Source of the DNA: Saccharicrinis aurantiacus
Lineage (GTDB): Bacteria; Bacteroidota; Bacteroidia; Bacteroidales; Marinilabiliaceae
Length of the DNA stretch: 64,000 nucleotides
Direction of reading: 5' to 3'
NCBI RefSeq assembly: GCF_001660705.2
Contig: NZ_LYBV02000001.1
Location: 124,001 to 188,000, forward strand
Shown here one piece after another: positions 1-7,475 of this stretch (within the stretch, counting starts at the first letter, position 1; each line of letters opens with the position of its first letter). The notes below the pieces were generated by a model that was not told where the DNA came from, searched no databases, and worked only from the letters and a program-made list of their open reading frames with translations. The translations under genes were made by a program, and so were the position numbers.

Positions 1-98
1 CTTGATTCTCCGAAATCGTAGTGTAATTGAATGTTTTGTGCTTTTGCTGCTACTAGGGAAATAGCGACAAATAATACTAAAAAATAAGCTTTTTTCAT
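1..98 (-). CDS. DUF5020-like secreted protein (5' fragment)
   Basis: Only the first 32 or so codons are in the window; the gene runs off the left edge. The start is the ATG at 98-96. The N terminus is a signal peptide (MKKAYFLVLFVAISLVAAKAQ) and the mature start reads NIQLHYDFGES. From memory, an N-terminal QLHYDFG stretch is typical of the Bacteroidota DUF5020 family of small outer-membrane or periplasmic proteins of unknown function. A TACTTTTG promoter element lies 75 bp upstream. The family call rests on about 10 residues and is tentative; export of the product is well supported. Confidence 0.5.
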   Translation of the reverse strand, partial: MKKAYFLVLFVAISLVAAKAQNIQLHYDFGES

Positions 99-172
99 AA
101 GTGTTTTTTTTGAAAATAGGATATAAAACGTTGAAATTAATATTTTTAGCTTAGGTTTTAAATTTGAAGGCG

Positions 173-199
173 CAAAAGTAAACTTTTTTTTTAAACCAA
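173..199 (-). promoter_or_regulatory. Bacteroidota promoter of the DUF5020-like gene
   Basis: On the minus strand the -7 element TACTTTTG (180-173) matches TAnnTTTG exactly, with a TTG at 199-197 separated by 16 nt. It lies about 75 bp upstream of the ATG at 98. Confidence 0.6.
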
Positions 200-311
200 T
201 AAGTGATATGTTCACATTTTCTTAATGTTTAATCAGAATATTATCTTATTGTAGATGTCCTTAATATGTCATTTGAAATAGATAATAGCGCATTATAAAA
301 AAGAGTTTTTC

Positions 312-319
312 TATCTTTG
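312..319 (+). promoter_or_regulatory. -7 promoter element of the porin gene, abutting its start codon
   Basis: TATCTTTG is an exact TAnnTTTG match and ends 6 nt before the ATG at 326. If used, transcription would begin at or next to the start codon, giving a leaderless or nearly leaderless mRNA. Confidence 0.5.
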
Positions 320-325
320 TCGGCA

Positions 326-2374
326 ATGAAATTAAACTGTATATATTTATTCTTGTTTCTTATCAGTATCAATTCAACGTTTGCTCAAGGCAGCTTTGAA
401 GAGGAGCCAGAAGAAAAAGAAGTTGAGACGGTTGATGTGCACGACCGATTTAGAAATTGGGTGTTAATTGACAACAATACTTTTATAGATAGCGTTGCTA
501 TAGATACTACTTTAGCAGGCTTTCATGTTGATAACTTATCTTTTAAAGAGAGTTTCTCAAATACTTCTACAGGTAATATAGGTTCTCCATTTACTTCCAA
601 TTTATTATCGAATCAAGAGAGTTTTAATGAGTTTATTTTTGTAAGTAATATCAAATATTTGCTGAATCAACCCGAAGATATTGTTTGGTTTAATACTAAA
701 ACACCTTTCTCTGAATTAACTTATCGTAATGGTCAGCCAGCTAGGCGTAAGGAAGAGAACTTTTCTGCTTTCTTTAGTACTAATGTTACAAAGGATTTTA
801 ATTTTGGTGCTGAGTACAATACTTTATCTACGCAAGGTATGTATAATGCGCAAAATGTTGATGTGCGTAACTTCAAGTTTTTTACAAGTTACGTTGGAGA
901 AAAATACGCCATTCATTCGGCTTTCTTATATAATAAAGCACTTCACCTTGAAAGTGGAGGTTTACTTAATGCAGATCATGAGTATATAACAAATCCTAAT
1001 CCTGAGTCTGGCGATTTTAGTAAGCCCGAAGATATCCCCGTTGAATATCAGGATGCTTTTAGTAGGGTTCAAAACTATAATTTCTTTTTATCGCATAGTT
1101 ATAATATTGGTAGTATTACTATCAATAAACCAGCTTCTGAGGAGCTTGATTCTTTGGGTAATGTTATCAAAGATGATTCATTTGAACCTATATCGGTACC
1201 GGTGAGTACCATATATCACACATTGAATGCTAGTACTTATAGGAGGAGTTATAATATTGATGATTTAACAAATAAGTATAACGATGCTGGGGAGATTCCA
1301 ATTTATGATAGTATTTATATCAACCCTTACGAAACAATGGATAGTACAACCTATACGAAGTTAAGTAATGTATTCCAAATAAAATTTAATGAGGAAGCCA
1401 ATTCCTTATTGCGTTTTGGATTAAGGGCCTATATAGGTAACGATATAAAAACGTACATGATGCCTGATGAGTCTATCAAAGATGAGGATGATAATGGTGA
1501 TCTTGTTTATACTTACCAATACCAAAAAGAAACTCTTGTCACGAGTTATTTTGGAGGGCAAGTTTTTAAGAACCTAGGAGATAACTTTTGGTGGAATGCA
1601 GACGGCCGTTTGTATTTTCAAGGATATAAGGCCGGAGATATACATGTATCTGGAGAAATAAACTCATTATATCGTGTTTTTAAAGATACAGCAGGTATCT
1701 ATGCTAAAGGGTACTTAGATTTACGCTCAGCTGAATATTTTGAGGATAATTATTATTCTAACCATTTTCAATGGGAAAATGCAATTAGTAAACAAGAAAA
1801 AACAATTAACCTAGAGGCAGGTATAAATATTCCTACACGACGAATGAAATTATCGTGGCAATCGAAAACCATGAGCGATTATATTTATTGGGATCAAAAT
1901 GCTATGCCTAAGCAAACAACAGATGTAATTAGTGCATTTCAAATATCTTTAAATAAAGATTTTACGGCAGGGCCTTTTCATAGTAATAATAAGTTAGCCT
2001 ATCAGTATTCTAGTAATCAAGAGTTGTACCCTGTGCCTGATTTCGCGGCATTTACCTCAAATTACCTAAACTTCTATTTGGCAAAACGTGTTCTTCAGTT
2101 TCAGGTTGGGGTTGATGTACGTTACCATACTGCTTTTTACGCCAAAGCTTACATGCCGGCTACTGGCCAGTTTTATTTGCAGAGTGATCAAAAAATTGGG
2201 AATTATCCCTTTATGGATTTCTTTATAAATATGCATCTAAAACGTGCTAACTTCTACTTTAAACTTGATCACTTCAACGAGAGTTTTATGGATCAAAATT
2301 ATTTCGTTTCAAAGGGTTATCCATATCAGCCTATGCGAATTAAGTACGGAATTACATGGCGTTTTTATGATTAA
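326..2374 (+). CDS. Putative porin (outer-membrane beta-barrel)
   Basis: A large outer-membrane beta-barrel of the Bacteroidota putative-porin type (682 aa from the ATG at 326). A signal peptide (about residues 1-21, ending FAQ) is followed by an acidic stretch and then alternating aromatic/polar strands through to the C terminus, which ends in an aromatic (WRFYD) as expected for BAM-recognised barrels. The frame is open back to a TTG at 317, but that codon lies inside the TATCTTTG promoter element, and the ATG at 326 begins a perfect signal peptide, so 326 is preferred. The substrate is unknown. A lipoprotein transglycosylase gene follows after 57 bp on the same strand and may be co-transcribed. 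Confidence 0.8.
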   Translation: MKLNCIYLFLFLISINSTFAQGSFEEEPEEKEVETVDVHDRFRNWVLIDNNTFIDSVAIDTTLAGFHVDNLSFKESFSNTSTGNIGSPFTSNLLSNQESFNEFIFVSNIKYLLNQPEDIVWFNTKTPFSELTYRNGQPARRKEENFSAFFSTNVTKDFNFGAEYNTLSTQGMYNAQNVDVRNFKFFTSYVGEKYAIHSAFLYNKALHLESGGLLNADHEYITNPNPESGDFSKPEDIPVEYQDAFSRVQNYNFFLSHSYNIGSITINKPASEELDSLGNVIKDDSFEPISVPVSTIYHTLNASTYRRSYNIDDLTNKYNDAGEIPIYDSIYINPYETMDSTTYTKLSNVFQIKFNEEANSLLRFGLRAYIGNDIKTYMMPDESIKDEDDNGDLVYTYQYQKETLVTSYFGGQVFKNLGDNFWWNADGRLYFQGYKAGDIHVSGEINSLYRVFKDTAGIYAKGYLDLRSAEYFEDNYYSNHFQWENAISKQEKTINLEAGINIPTRRMKLSWQSKTMSDYIYWDQNAMPKQTTDVISAFQISLNKDFTAGPFHSNNKLAYQYSSNQELYPVPDFAAFTSNYLNFYLAKRVLQFQVGVDVRYHTAFYAKAYMPATGQFYLQSDQKIGNYPFMDFFINMHLKRANFYFKLDHFNESFMDQNYFVSKGYPYQPMRIKYGITWRFYD

Positions 2375-2431
2375 AATTGTAAACCTTATTGCCAATTACC
2401 TCGTATGTACTTATAAAACAAATTATTCTCT

Positions 2432-3853
2432 ATGAGGTTTCTTATTGCTGTAATTGTATTATTGTGTTCATTAAGCTCATGTAGTACGCCTTCTGGTACA
2501 AAATCAGAGGAGGTATATGAGGAGGAGGTAAGTATCGACTTTGATGAAATAAAAAAGCGTGGCAAATTAGTTGTTGTTACAGATTACAATTCAATTAACT
2601 ATTTTATTTATAAAGGTACTCCCATGGGGTATCAGTTAGAATTGTTAAATGCTTTTTGCGATAATCTTGATTTAGAGTTAGAGTTAATTGTTGATAACGA
2701 TTTTGAGAATAACCTCGGCGACTTGAGAAGGGGTGATGTTGATCTTATTGCCAAAAACCTTACGGTAACCAATGACCGTTCTAGGTTAGTTACTTTTACA
2801 GAGCCTCATGCCTATGCGCGTCAGGTATTAATTCAGCGTAACGATGCCTTAATTGATAAGGCAAATTCAGATAGTCCATTCAAAGAGACCATCACCAACC
2901 AACTAAACTTAGCTGGTAAAACCATTTATATCCCCAAAGGCTCAGCGTATAAGTCGCGCTTGAATCATTTATCCGATGAAATAGGCGATAGTATTAATGT
3001 GGTTGAAATTGCGCACTATGAAGCTGAGCAACTAATAGGATTGGTTTCGGAAGGCGAAATAGATTATACGATTGCCGATGAAAATGTAGCCAAAGTAAAT
3101 ACAAACTACTACAGCAATATCAATATTGATATGGCCATTAGTTTTCCTCAAAAAATTGCATGGGCAGTACGTAAGTCTTCGCCTGATTTATTATCCGTAT
3201 TGAATAACTGGATAGTACGTTTTAAGGAAACTCGCAGGTATCGCTACATTTATAAGAAGTACTTTATCAACAGACGCTCAAGCCATATTGTCGACAATAG
3301 TTTTAATTCGTTTAAGGGAGGAAGTTTTTCTCGCTTTGATGATATTATAAAAAATGAAGTAAATGATTTCGATTGGGATTGGCGATTAGTAGCATCACTT
3401 ATTTATCAAGAATCTCGATTTGAGCCTGAAATTGAAAGTTGGGCAGGAGCAAAGGGATTGATGCAATTGATGCCAGCTACGGCAGAACGCTTTAAGGTGG
3501 ATGATGTGTATTCACCAGGCGAGAATATTAGAGGAGGGGTTGAGTTATTAAAGTGGCTTGACAAAAGAATGGCCATCAGAATTCAGGATCCTGTTGAACG
3601 ACAGAAGTTTGTATTGGCCTCTTACAATGTTGGGATAGGGCATGTGCTTGATGCGATGCGCTTGGCTGAGAAATATAAAAAGAATCCAAAATTATGGACT
3701 GATAACGTAGACTTCTATTTATTGAATAAATCCAATCCTAAATATTTTAAAGATCCTATTGTTCAATTCGGGTACTGTAGAGGTGCTGAGCCATATATGT
3801 ATGTTAAAGAAATTATTGAACGATACGAGCATTACAAAAATTTAGTGGATTAA
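2432..3853 (+). CDS. mltF: MltF-like membrane-bound lytic murein transglycosylase
   Basis: A predicted lipoprotein (lipobox ending LSSC, Cys about residue 17) with two modules. Residues about 45-265 form a bacterial extracellular solute-binding (SBP_bac_3) domain, with GYQLELLNAF, LTVTNDRS and FTEPHAY typical of the fold. Residues about 295-430 form an SLT lysozyme-like domain with YQESRFEP (catalytic Glu about 327), AGAKGLMQLMPAT and LASYNVGIGH. This is the MltF architecture: the enzyme cleaves MurNAc-GlcNAc bonds to 1,6-anhydro products, and the SBP-like domain is regulatory in studied homologues. At 473 aa it is of normal length. Its 3' end overlaps the convergent Nudix gene by 12 bp. Confidence 0.9.
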   Translation: MRFLIAVIVLLCSLSSCSTPSGTKSEEVYEEEVSIDFDEIKKRGKLVVVTDYNSINYFIYKGTPMGYQLELLNAFCDNLDLELELIVDNDFENNLGDLRRGDVDLIAKNLTVTNDRSRLVTFTEPHAYARQVLIQRNDALIDKANSDSPFKETITNQLNLAGKTIYIPKGSAYKSRLNHLSDEIGDSINVVEIAHYEAEQLIGLVSEGEIDYTIADENVAKVNTNYYSNINIDMAISFPQKIAWAVRKSSPDLLSVLNNWIVRFKETRRYRYIYKKYFINRRSSHIVDNSFNSFKGGSFSRFDDIIKNEVNDFDWDWRLVASLIYQESRFEPEIESWAGAKGLMQLMPATAERFKVDDVYSPGENIRGGVELLKWLDKRMAIRIQDPVERQKFVLASYNVGIGHVLDAMRLAEKYKKNPKLWTDNVDFYLLNKSNPKYFKDPIVQFGYCRGAEPYMYVKEIIERYEHYKNLVD

Positions 3854-4483
3854 TTCTTCCTCGTAATGCAAAAGTAATTGTTTTAATTCGCTAATAATCA
3901 TTGCGGTTGCACCCCATATTCGGTGCTTATCTATATCAAAATATGGCGCTGTGATATCATGTCCATTTATATTCTTTTCAAATTGCTTTACACTATTCGG
4001 ATTCATAATCTGATGCAGTGGAGCTTCTATAATTTCATCAACCTCATAATTATCGGGCTTAAATTCCGGTTCCTCAGAACAATAGGCAATAAATGGATAA
4101 ACGTTAAAGTTACTATTGGGAATGTAGGTTGGTGTTAGTGAGCCTATGGTTGTAATGGAGTTACTGTGAATGCCAATTTCTTCGTAAGTTTCTCTTAGGG
4201 CAGTATGTTCAAGGTCTCTATCTGTTTCTTCAACCTTTCCTCCAGGCAAACTGATTTGACCGCTATGCGCCCCTTTATATTGTGCCCTTAATGTAAACGG
4301 AATGTAAATGCTTCCATTTTTAGGATATAAAAGGATGAGTACACTGCTGTTTTTAGCTGAATTTATTGGGTATGATCGGTTGGAAGTATTTCTGTCTGAG
4401 GGAGACATGATAAGTTGCGCTGCCTTGCCAGGGAGTTCTGTTTTTGTTTTTTCTTGAATGTATTTTATGAGTTTCAGATTCAT
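3842..4483 (-). CDS. NUDIX hydrolase, CoA pyrophosphatase (NudL) type
   Basis: A 213-aa cytoplasmic Nudix protein. The Nudix box is LPGGKVEETDRD followed by TALRETYEEIGI. It deviates from the strict GX5E spacing in the way seen in the CoA-pyrophosphatase (NudL/NUDT7) subgroup, which hydrolyses CoA and acyl-CoA to phosphopantetheine and 3',5'-ADP. The upstream AQLIMSPSDR-like stretch also suits this subgroup. Substrate assignment is family-level inference. It is convergent with, and overlaps by 12 bp, the MltF gene. A strong hairpin terminator separates its start from the upstream permease gene, so it is probably transcribed alone. Confidence 0.8.
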   Translation of the reverse strand: MNLKLIKYIQEKTKTELPGKAAQLIMSPSDRNTSNRSYPINSAKNSSVLILLYPKNGSIYIPFTLRAQYKGAHSGQISLPGGKVEETDRDLEHTALRETYEEIGIHSNSITTIGSLTPTYIPNSNFNVYPFIAYCSEEPEFKPDNYEVDEIIEAPLHQIMNPNSVKQFEKNINGHDITAPYFDIDKHRIWGATAMIISELKQLLLHYEEELIH

Positions 4484-4531
4484 GCTTTAATAGTTTTGTT
4501 TTAAACTACTAAAAATCTCACAAAAGTCCAT

Positions 4532-4563
4532 AAAAAAAGCCGGTTTCCCCACCGGCTTTTTTT
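4532..4563 (-). terminator. Intrinsic terminator downstream of the FtsX-type gene
   Basis: Perfect stem AAAAAAAGCCGGT / ACCGGCTTTTTTT with a 6-nt loop (TTCCCC). The A/T flanks make it potentially bidirectional; position suggests it ends the minus-strand permease transcript before the Nudix gene. Confidence 0.85.
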
Positions 4564-4688
4564 GCATTGTCTTTGTCTATTATTAATCTAAACCTTTGTC
4601 TAAATACATATAGAGTATTATAAATTTCGTGCCAAAAAATCTCGCTACGATAATTTGTTTGTTAAATATTGTTACTAGGCTGTGCTTC

Positions 4689-5933
4689 TTAATCAAAGCG
4701 TATGGCTTCAACAGGTGTTATCTTGGTAATTAAGTAGGAAGGCCCTACCATCATTAAGTAAGAAACAAGTAGGGTGCCAATGTTTAAATACACAATATGT
4801 AAGGCATTAATGTATATTGGTACAGTATCTAAATAATAGTTTTCTGGATTTAGTTTAAACAGGCCAAATTGCTGTTGGATTAAGCAAAGTGTAAGCCCAA
4901 TTATATTACCAATTACAACTCCTCGTATTATTATAAATGAACCGAGGTAAAGAAATATTTTTCTGATATTCCAGTTTTGTGTTCCTATCGATTTTAAAAT
5001 ACCAATCATTGATGTTCTTTCAAGAATGATAATTAGTAAGCCTGATATCATATTAAAGCCTGCAACAATTACTATTAAAGTTATAATAACAGCTACATTC
5101 ATATCTAACAAGCCAAGCCATCCGAAAATTTGAGGTTGTTGTTGTTGAATGTTTGAAATGCGTAACATTCCACCATCTGGTGAGATTCTGGAGGCTGCAA
5201 GAATATCAATTTCTCGGCTGAGTTCCTCTAATTGATCAAAACTATCTAGCGTAATCTCGTAGCCAGTTATCTGGTTGTTATTCCAATTGTTTAGTTTAAC
5301 AATTTGTCTGATGTCAACAAACATAAACATCTTATCAAATTCGGCTAGGTGCGTGTCGTATATTGCTGCTATTTTAAAGTTACGCGCTCTTATTTTATCC
5401 TGGAAAAAGTACATTGGTACCTTATCTCCAATATTAAGTTGCAGTAGTTTAGCTATTGTATTTGAAATGATAATTTCATTGGATGTTTTAGAGGTATTGT
5501 AATTGGGAAGTTTCCCTTCTGTGATGGTAGATTCCAAGTAGCTCCAATCATAATCACTGCCTGTTCCTTTTAAAATAATACCTTGTATATTATCCTTGGT
5601 TTTAATCAGTCCAGGCTTAGTAGCAAATTCTTGGATGTGTTTGATGCCTTCAAATTCATAAATTTCTTCAACAAATATGCTATCCTTTCTGATGGGATTT
5701 GTTTCAAATGAAGAGTTGTAATCATAATTTATTATTTGAATGTGTGATCCAAAGCCAACAATCTTATTTCTAATTTCACGTTTAAAGCCTGTGCCAATGG
5801 TAAGGGATAAAATCATTACTGTAACTCCTAAGATAATGCCTAGGGTTGCAATGGTAATGACAGGGCCCGCTATTTTTTTACCGGTTATTTTCCCTTTTCG
5901 TATTTTATTGGCAATATATAGATTGATGTTCAT
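4689..5933 (-). CDS. ABC transporter permease, FtsX/LolC-LolE family
   Basis: A 414-aa inner-membrane protein with the FtsX/MacB/LolE layout: an N-terminal TM (about residues 25-47), a large periplasmic domain (about 48-270), then three C-terminal TMs (about 278-305, 322-350 and 375-400) ending with the typical TKITPVEAIRFD tail. It most resembles the LolC/E type that extracts lipoproteins from the inner membrane, for which the ATPase LolD would be needed; no ATPase gene is adjacent. An aminotransferase gene lies 61 bp upstream on the same strand, but a hairpin between them suggests separate transcription. Confidence 0.8.
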   Translation of the reverse strand: MNINLYIANKIRKGKITGKKIAGPVITIATLGIILGVTVMILSLTIGTGFKREIRNKIVGFGSHIQIINYDYNSSFETNPIRKDSIFVEEIYEFEGIKHIQEFATKPGLIKTKDNIQGIILKGTGSDYDWSYLESTITEGKLPNYNTSKTSNEIIISNTIAKLLQLNIGDKVPMYFFQDKIRARNFKIAAIYDTHLAEFDKMFMFVDIRQIVKLNNWNNNQITGYEITLDSFDQLEELSREIDILAASRISPDGGMLRISNIQQQQPQIFGWLGLLDMNVAVIITLIVIVAGFNMISGLLIIILERTSMIGILKSIGTQNWNIRKIFLYLGSFIIIRGVVIGNIIGLTLCLIQQQFGLFKLNPENYYLDTVPIYINALHIVYLNIGTLLVSYLMMVGPSYLITKITPVEAIRFD

Positions 5934-5944
5934 GCTTAGAAATT

Positions 5945-5979
5945 AAAAACGCCCTAAAGATAGTATTTAGAGCGCTTTT
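5945..5979 (-). terminator. Terminator downstream of the aminotransferase gene
   Basis: On the minus strand GCGCTCTAAA pairs with TTTAGGGCGT (10 pairs, two of them G-T) around a 7-nt loop and is followed by a T run. It lies just after the aminotransferase stop and just before the FtsX-type start. Confidence 0.65.
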
Positions 5980-5994
5980 ATTCCTTAAGAATTA

Positions 5995-7191
5995 TTATTT
6001 CTTTCCAGGATAAACTTCAAGAGCTTTTTCAAGGATAATGAGCGATTTTTTTAAGTCTTCTTGCTTTAGTACGTATGCGATTCTCACTTCATCCTTACCC
6101 AAATACCTACTGTGGTAAAAACCAGATCCCGGAGCTAACATTAAGGTTTCGTTATTGAACGAATACTCTCCTAATAGCCACTCGCAAAAATGATCGGAGT
6201 CATTTACCGGTAGTTTCGCCATTGTGTAAAACGCTCCCTTCGGAGTCAAAGATTTCACACCAGGTATTTTATTTAATCCTTCAACAAGCAGATTTCTACG
6301 TTCTAAATATTCCTTATAAACATAGCCACTATATTCAATAGATGCATCTAGCGAGGCGCAAGCAGCTAACTGTCCAAACAGGGGAGGACTTAATCTGGCC
6401 TGAGCAAATTTCATTGCAGAGCTAATCACACTTTTGTTTCTACTAACTAATGCCCCTATTCTGATACCGCATTCGCTATATCTTTTACTTACAGAGTCTA
6501 TTAGTACAACATTTTCTTCTATGCCTTCTAGTTGTAATGCAGATATGTGTTCTTGGTCATCGTAGCAAAACTCGCGGTATACTTCATCTGAAAGAAGGTA
6601 TAAATCGTGTTTTAAAACAATGTCTCTCAAATGATTTAACTCTTCTTGAGAATATAAATAACCCGTTGGGTTATTGGGATTGCATATAAATATTCCTTTT
6701 GTTTTATAGGTAATCAGTTTCTCAAACTCTTCAATTGGAGGAAGTGCAAATCCATCCTCAAATTTTGAAGAAATAGGTTTGATGTTAATACCTGCTGCAG
6801 TAGCAAATCCGGCGTAGTTCGCATAAAATGGTTCAGGTATAATTATTTCATCTCCAGGGTTGAAACAACAAAAGAAAGCGAATAAAAAAGCTTCAGATCC
6901 TCCGGTTGTAACCATTATATCATCGTAAGCAATATCAACATTGGCTTCTTTGTAATATTTGGTTAGTTTTTTTCTATACATTGGCATACCTGCCGAGTGA
7001 GTATATGCTGCAACTTTTCTATCAAAATTTTTCACCGCATCCAAGGCTTCTTGTGGAGTGTGGATGTCGGGTTGGCCTATGTTAAGGTGGTAAACTTTAA
7101 TACCTTTACTTTTAACTTCTTCCGATATTGGTACCAATTTTCGTATTGGTGATTGAGGCATATCATTTCCTCTTTTTGATATTGATGGCAT
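5995..7191 (-). CDS. PLP-dependent aminotransferase, class I/II
   Basis: A 398-aa fold-type I aminotransferase. Visible landmarks are HLNIGQPDIHTP near the N terminus, VTTGGSEAF (cofactor phosphate cup), NPNNPTG, LLSDEVYREF (Asp that pairs with the PLP ring nitrogen), the Schiff-base lysine in SVSKRYSECGIRIG, and the C-terminal DEVRIAYV arginine region that binds the substrate carboxylate. The overall pattern is that of aspartate/aromatic aminotransferase-like proteins; the substrate cannot be read from sequence. Translation could begin at the first Met (PSISKRG follows) or a few codons in. It is monocistronic as far as can be seen. Confidence 0.85.
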   Translation of the reverse strand: MPSISKRGNDMPQSPIRKLVPISEEVKSKGIKVYHLNIGQPDIHTPQEALDAVKNFDRKVAAYTHSAGMPMYRKKLTKYYKEANVDIAYDDIMVTTGGSEAFLFAFFCCFNPGDEIIIPEPFYANYAGFATAAGINIKPISSKFEDGFALPPIEEFEKLITYKTKGIFICNPNNPTGYLYSQEELNHLRDIVLKHDLYLLSDEVYREFCYDDQEHISALQLEGIEENVVLIDSVSKRYSECGIRIGALVSRNKSVISSAMKFAQARLSPPLFGQLAACASLDASIEYSGYVYKEYLERRNLLVEGLNKIPGVKSLTPKGAFYTMAKLPVNDSDHFCEWLLGEYSFNNETLMLAPGSGFYHSRYLGKDEVRIAYVLKQEDLKKSLIILEKALEVYPGKK

Positions 7192-7379
7192 ATATGTATT
7201 TTAATTTAGGAGGTAAAAATACCTAAAAGCTATCTTTTATCATGTTTTATTTACAAAAAAGATAAATAAAAATTTCAATGCCTTGACTGGTAGTTCAGTG
7301 TAGCATTGTGAAGTACGTATTAGTATATGTTTTATTTGATTATCACTATATGTTTGTTTAATAGGCTAATAATTTGTCC

Positions 7380-7387
7380 TATTTTTG
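7380..7387 (+). promoter_or_regulatory. Promoter of the DUF5686 gene
   Basis: TATTTTTG matches TAnnTTTG, with TTG at 7354-7356 and a 23-nt spacer. It lies about 90 bp before the ATG at 7476, leaving an untranslated leader of about 80 nt. Confidence 0.55.
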
Positions 7388-7475
7388 CTCTACCTAAGTC
7401 AAATTTGCAAGTATGTTTTGTTATGATGGAGCTTGCAGATATTAAAAGTCATTTTCTATAAACCGTACTTACTTT

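Noticed and set aside
3842-3853. Overlapping 3' ends of the transglycosylase and Nudix genes
   Set aside because: A 12-bp convergent overlap is common in compact genomes and needs no special explanation.
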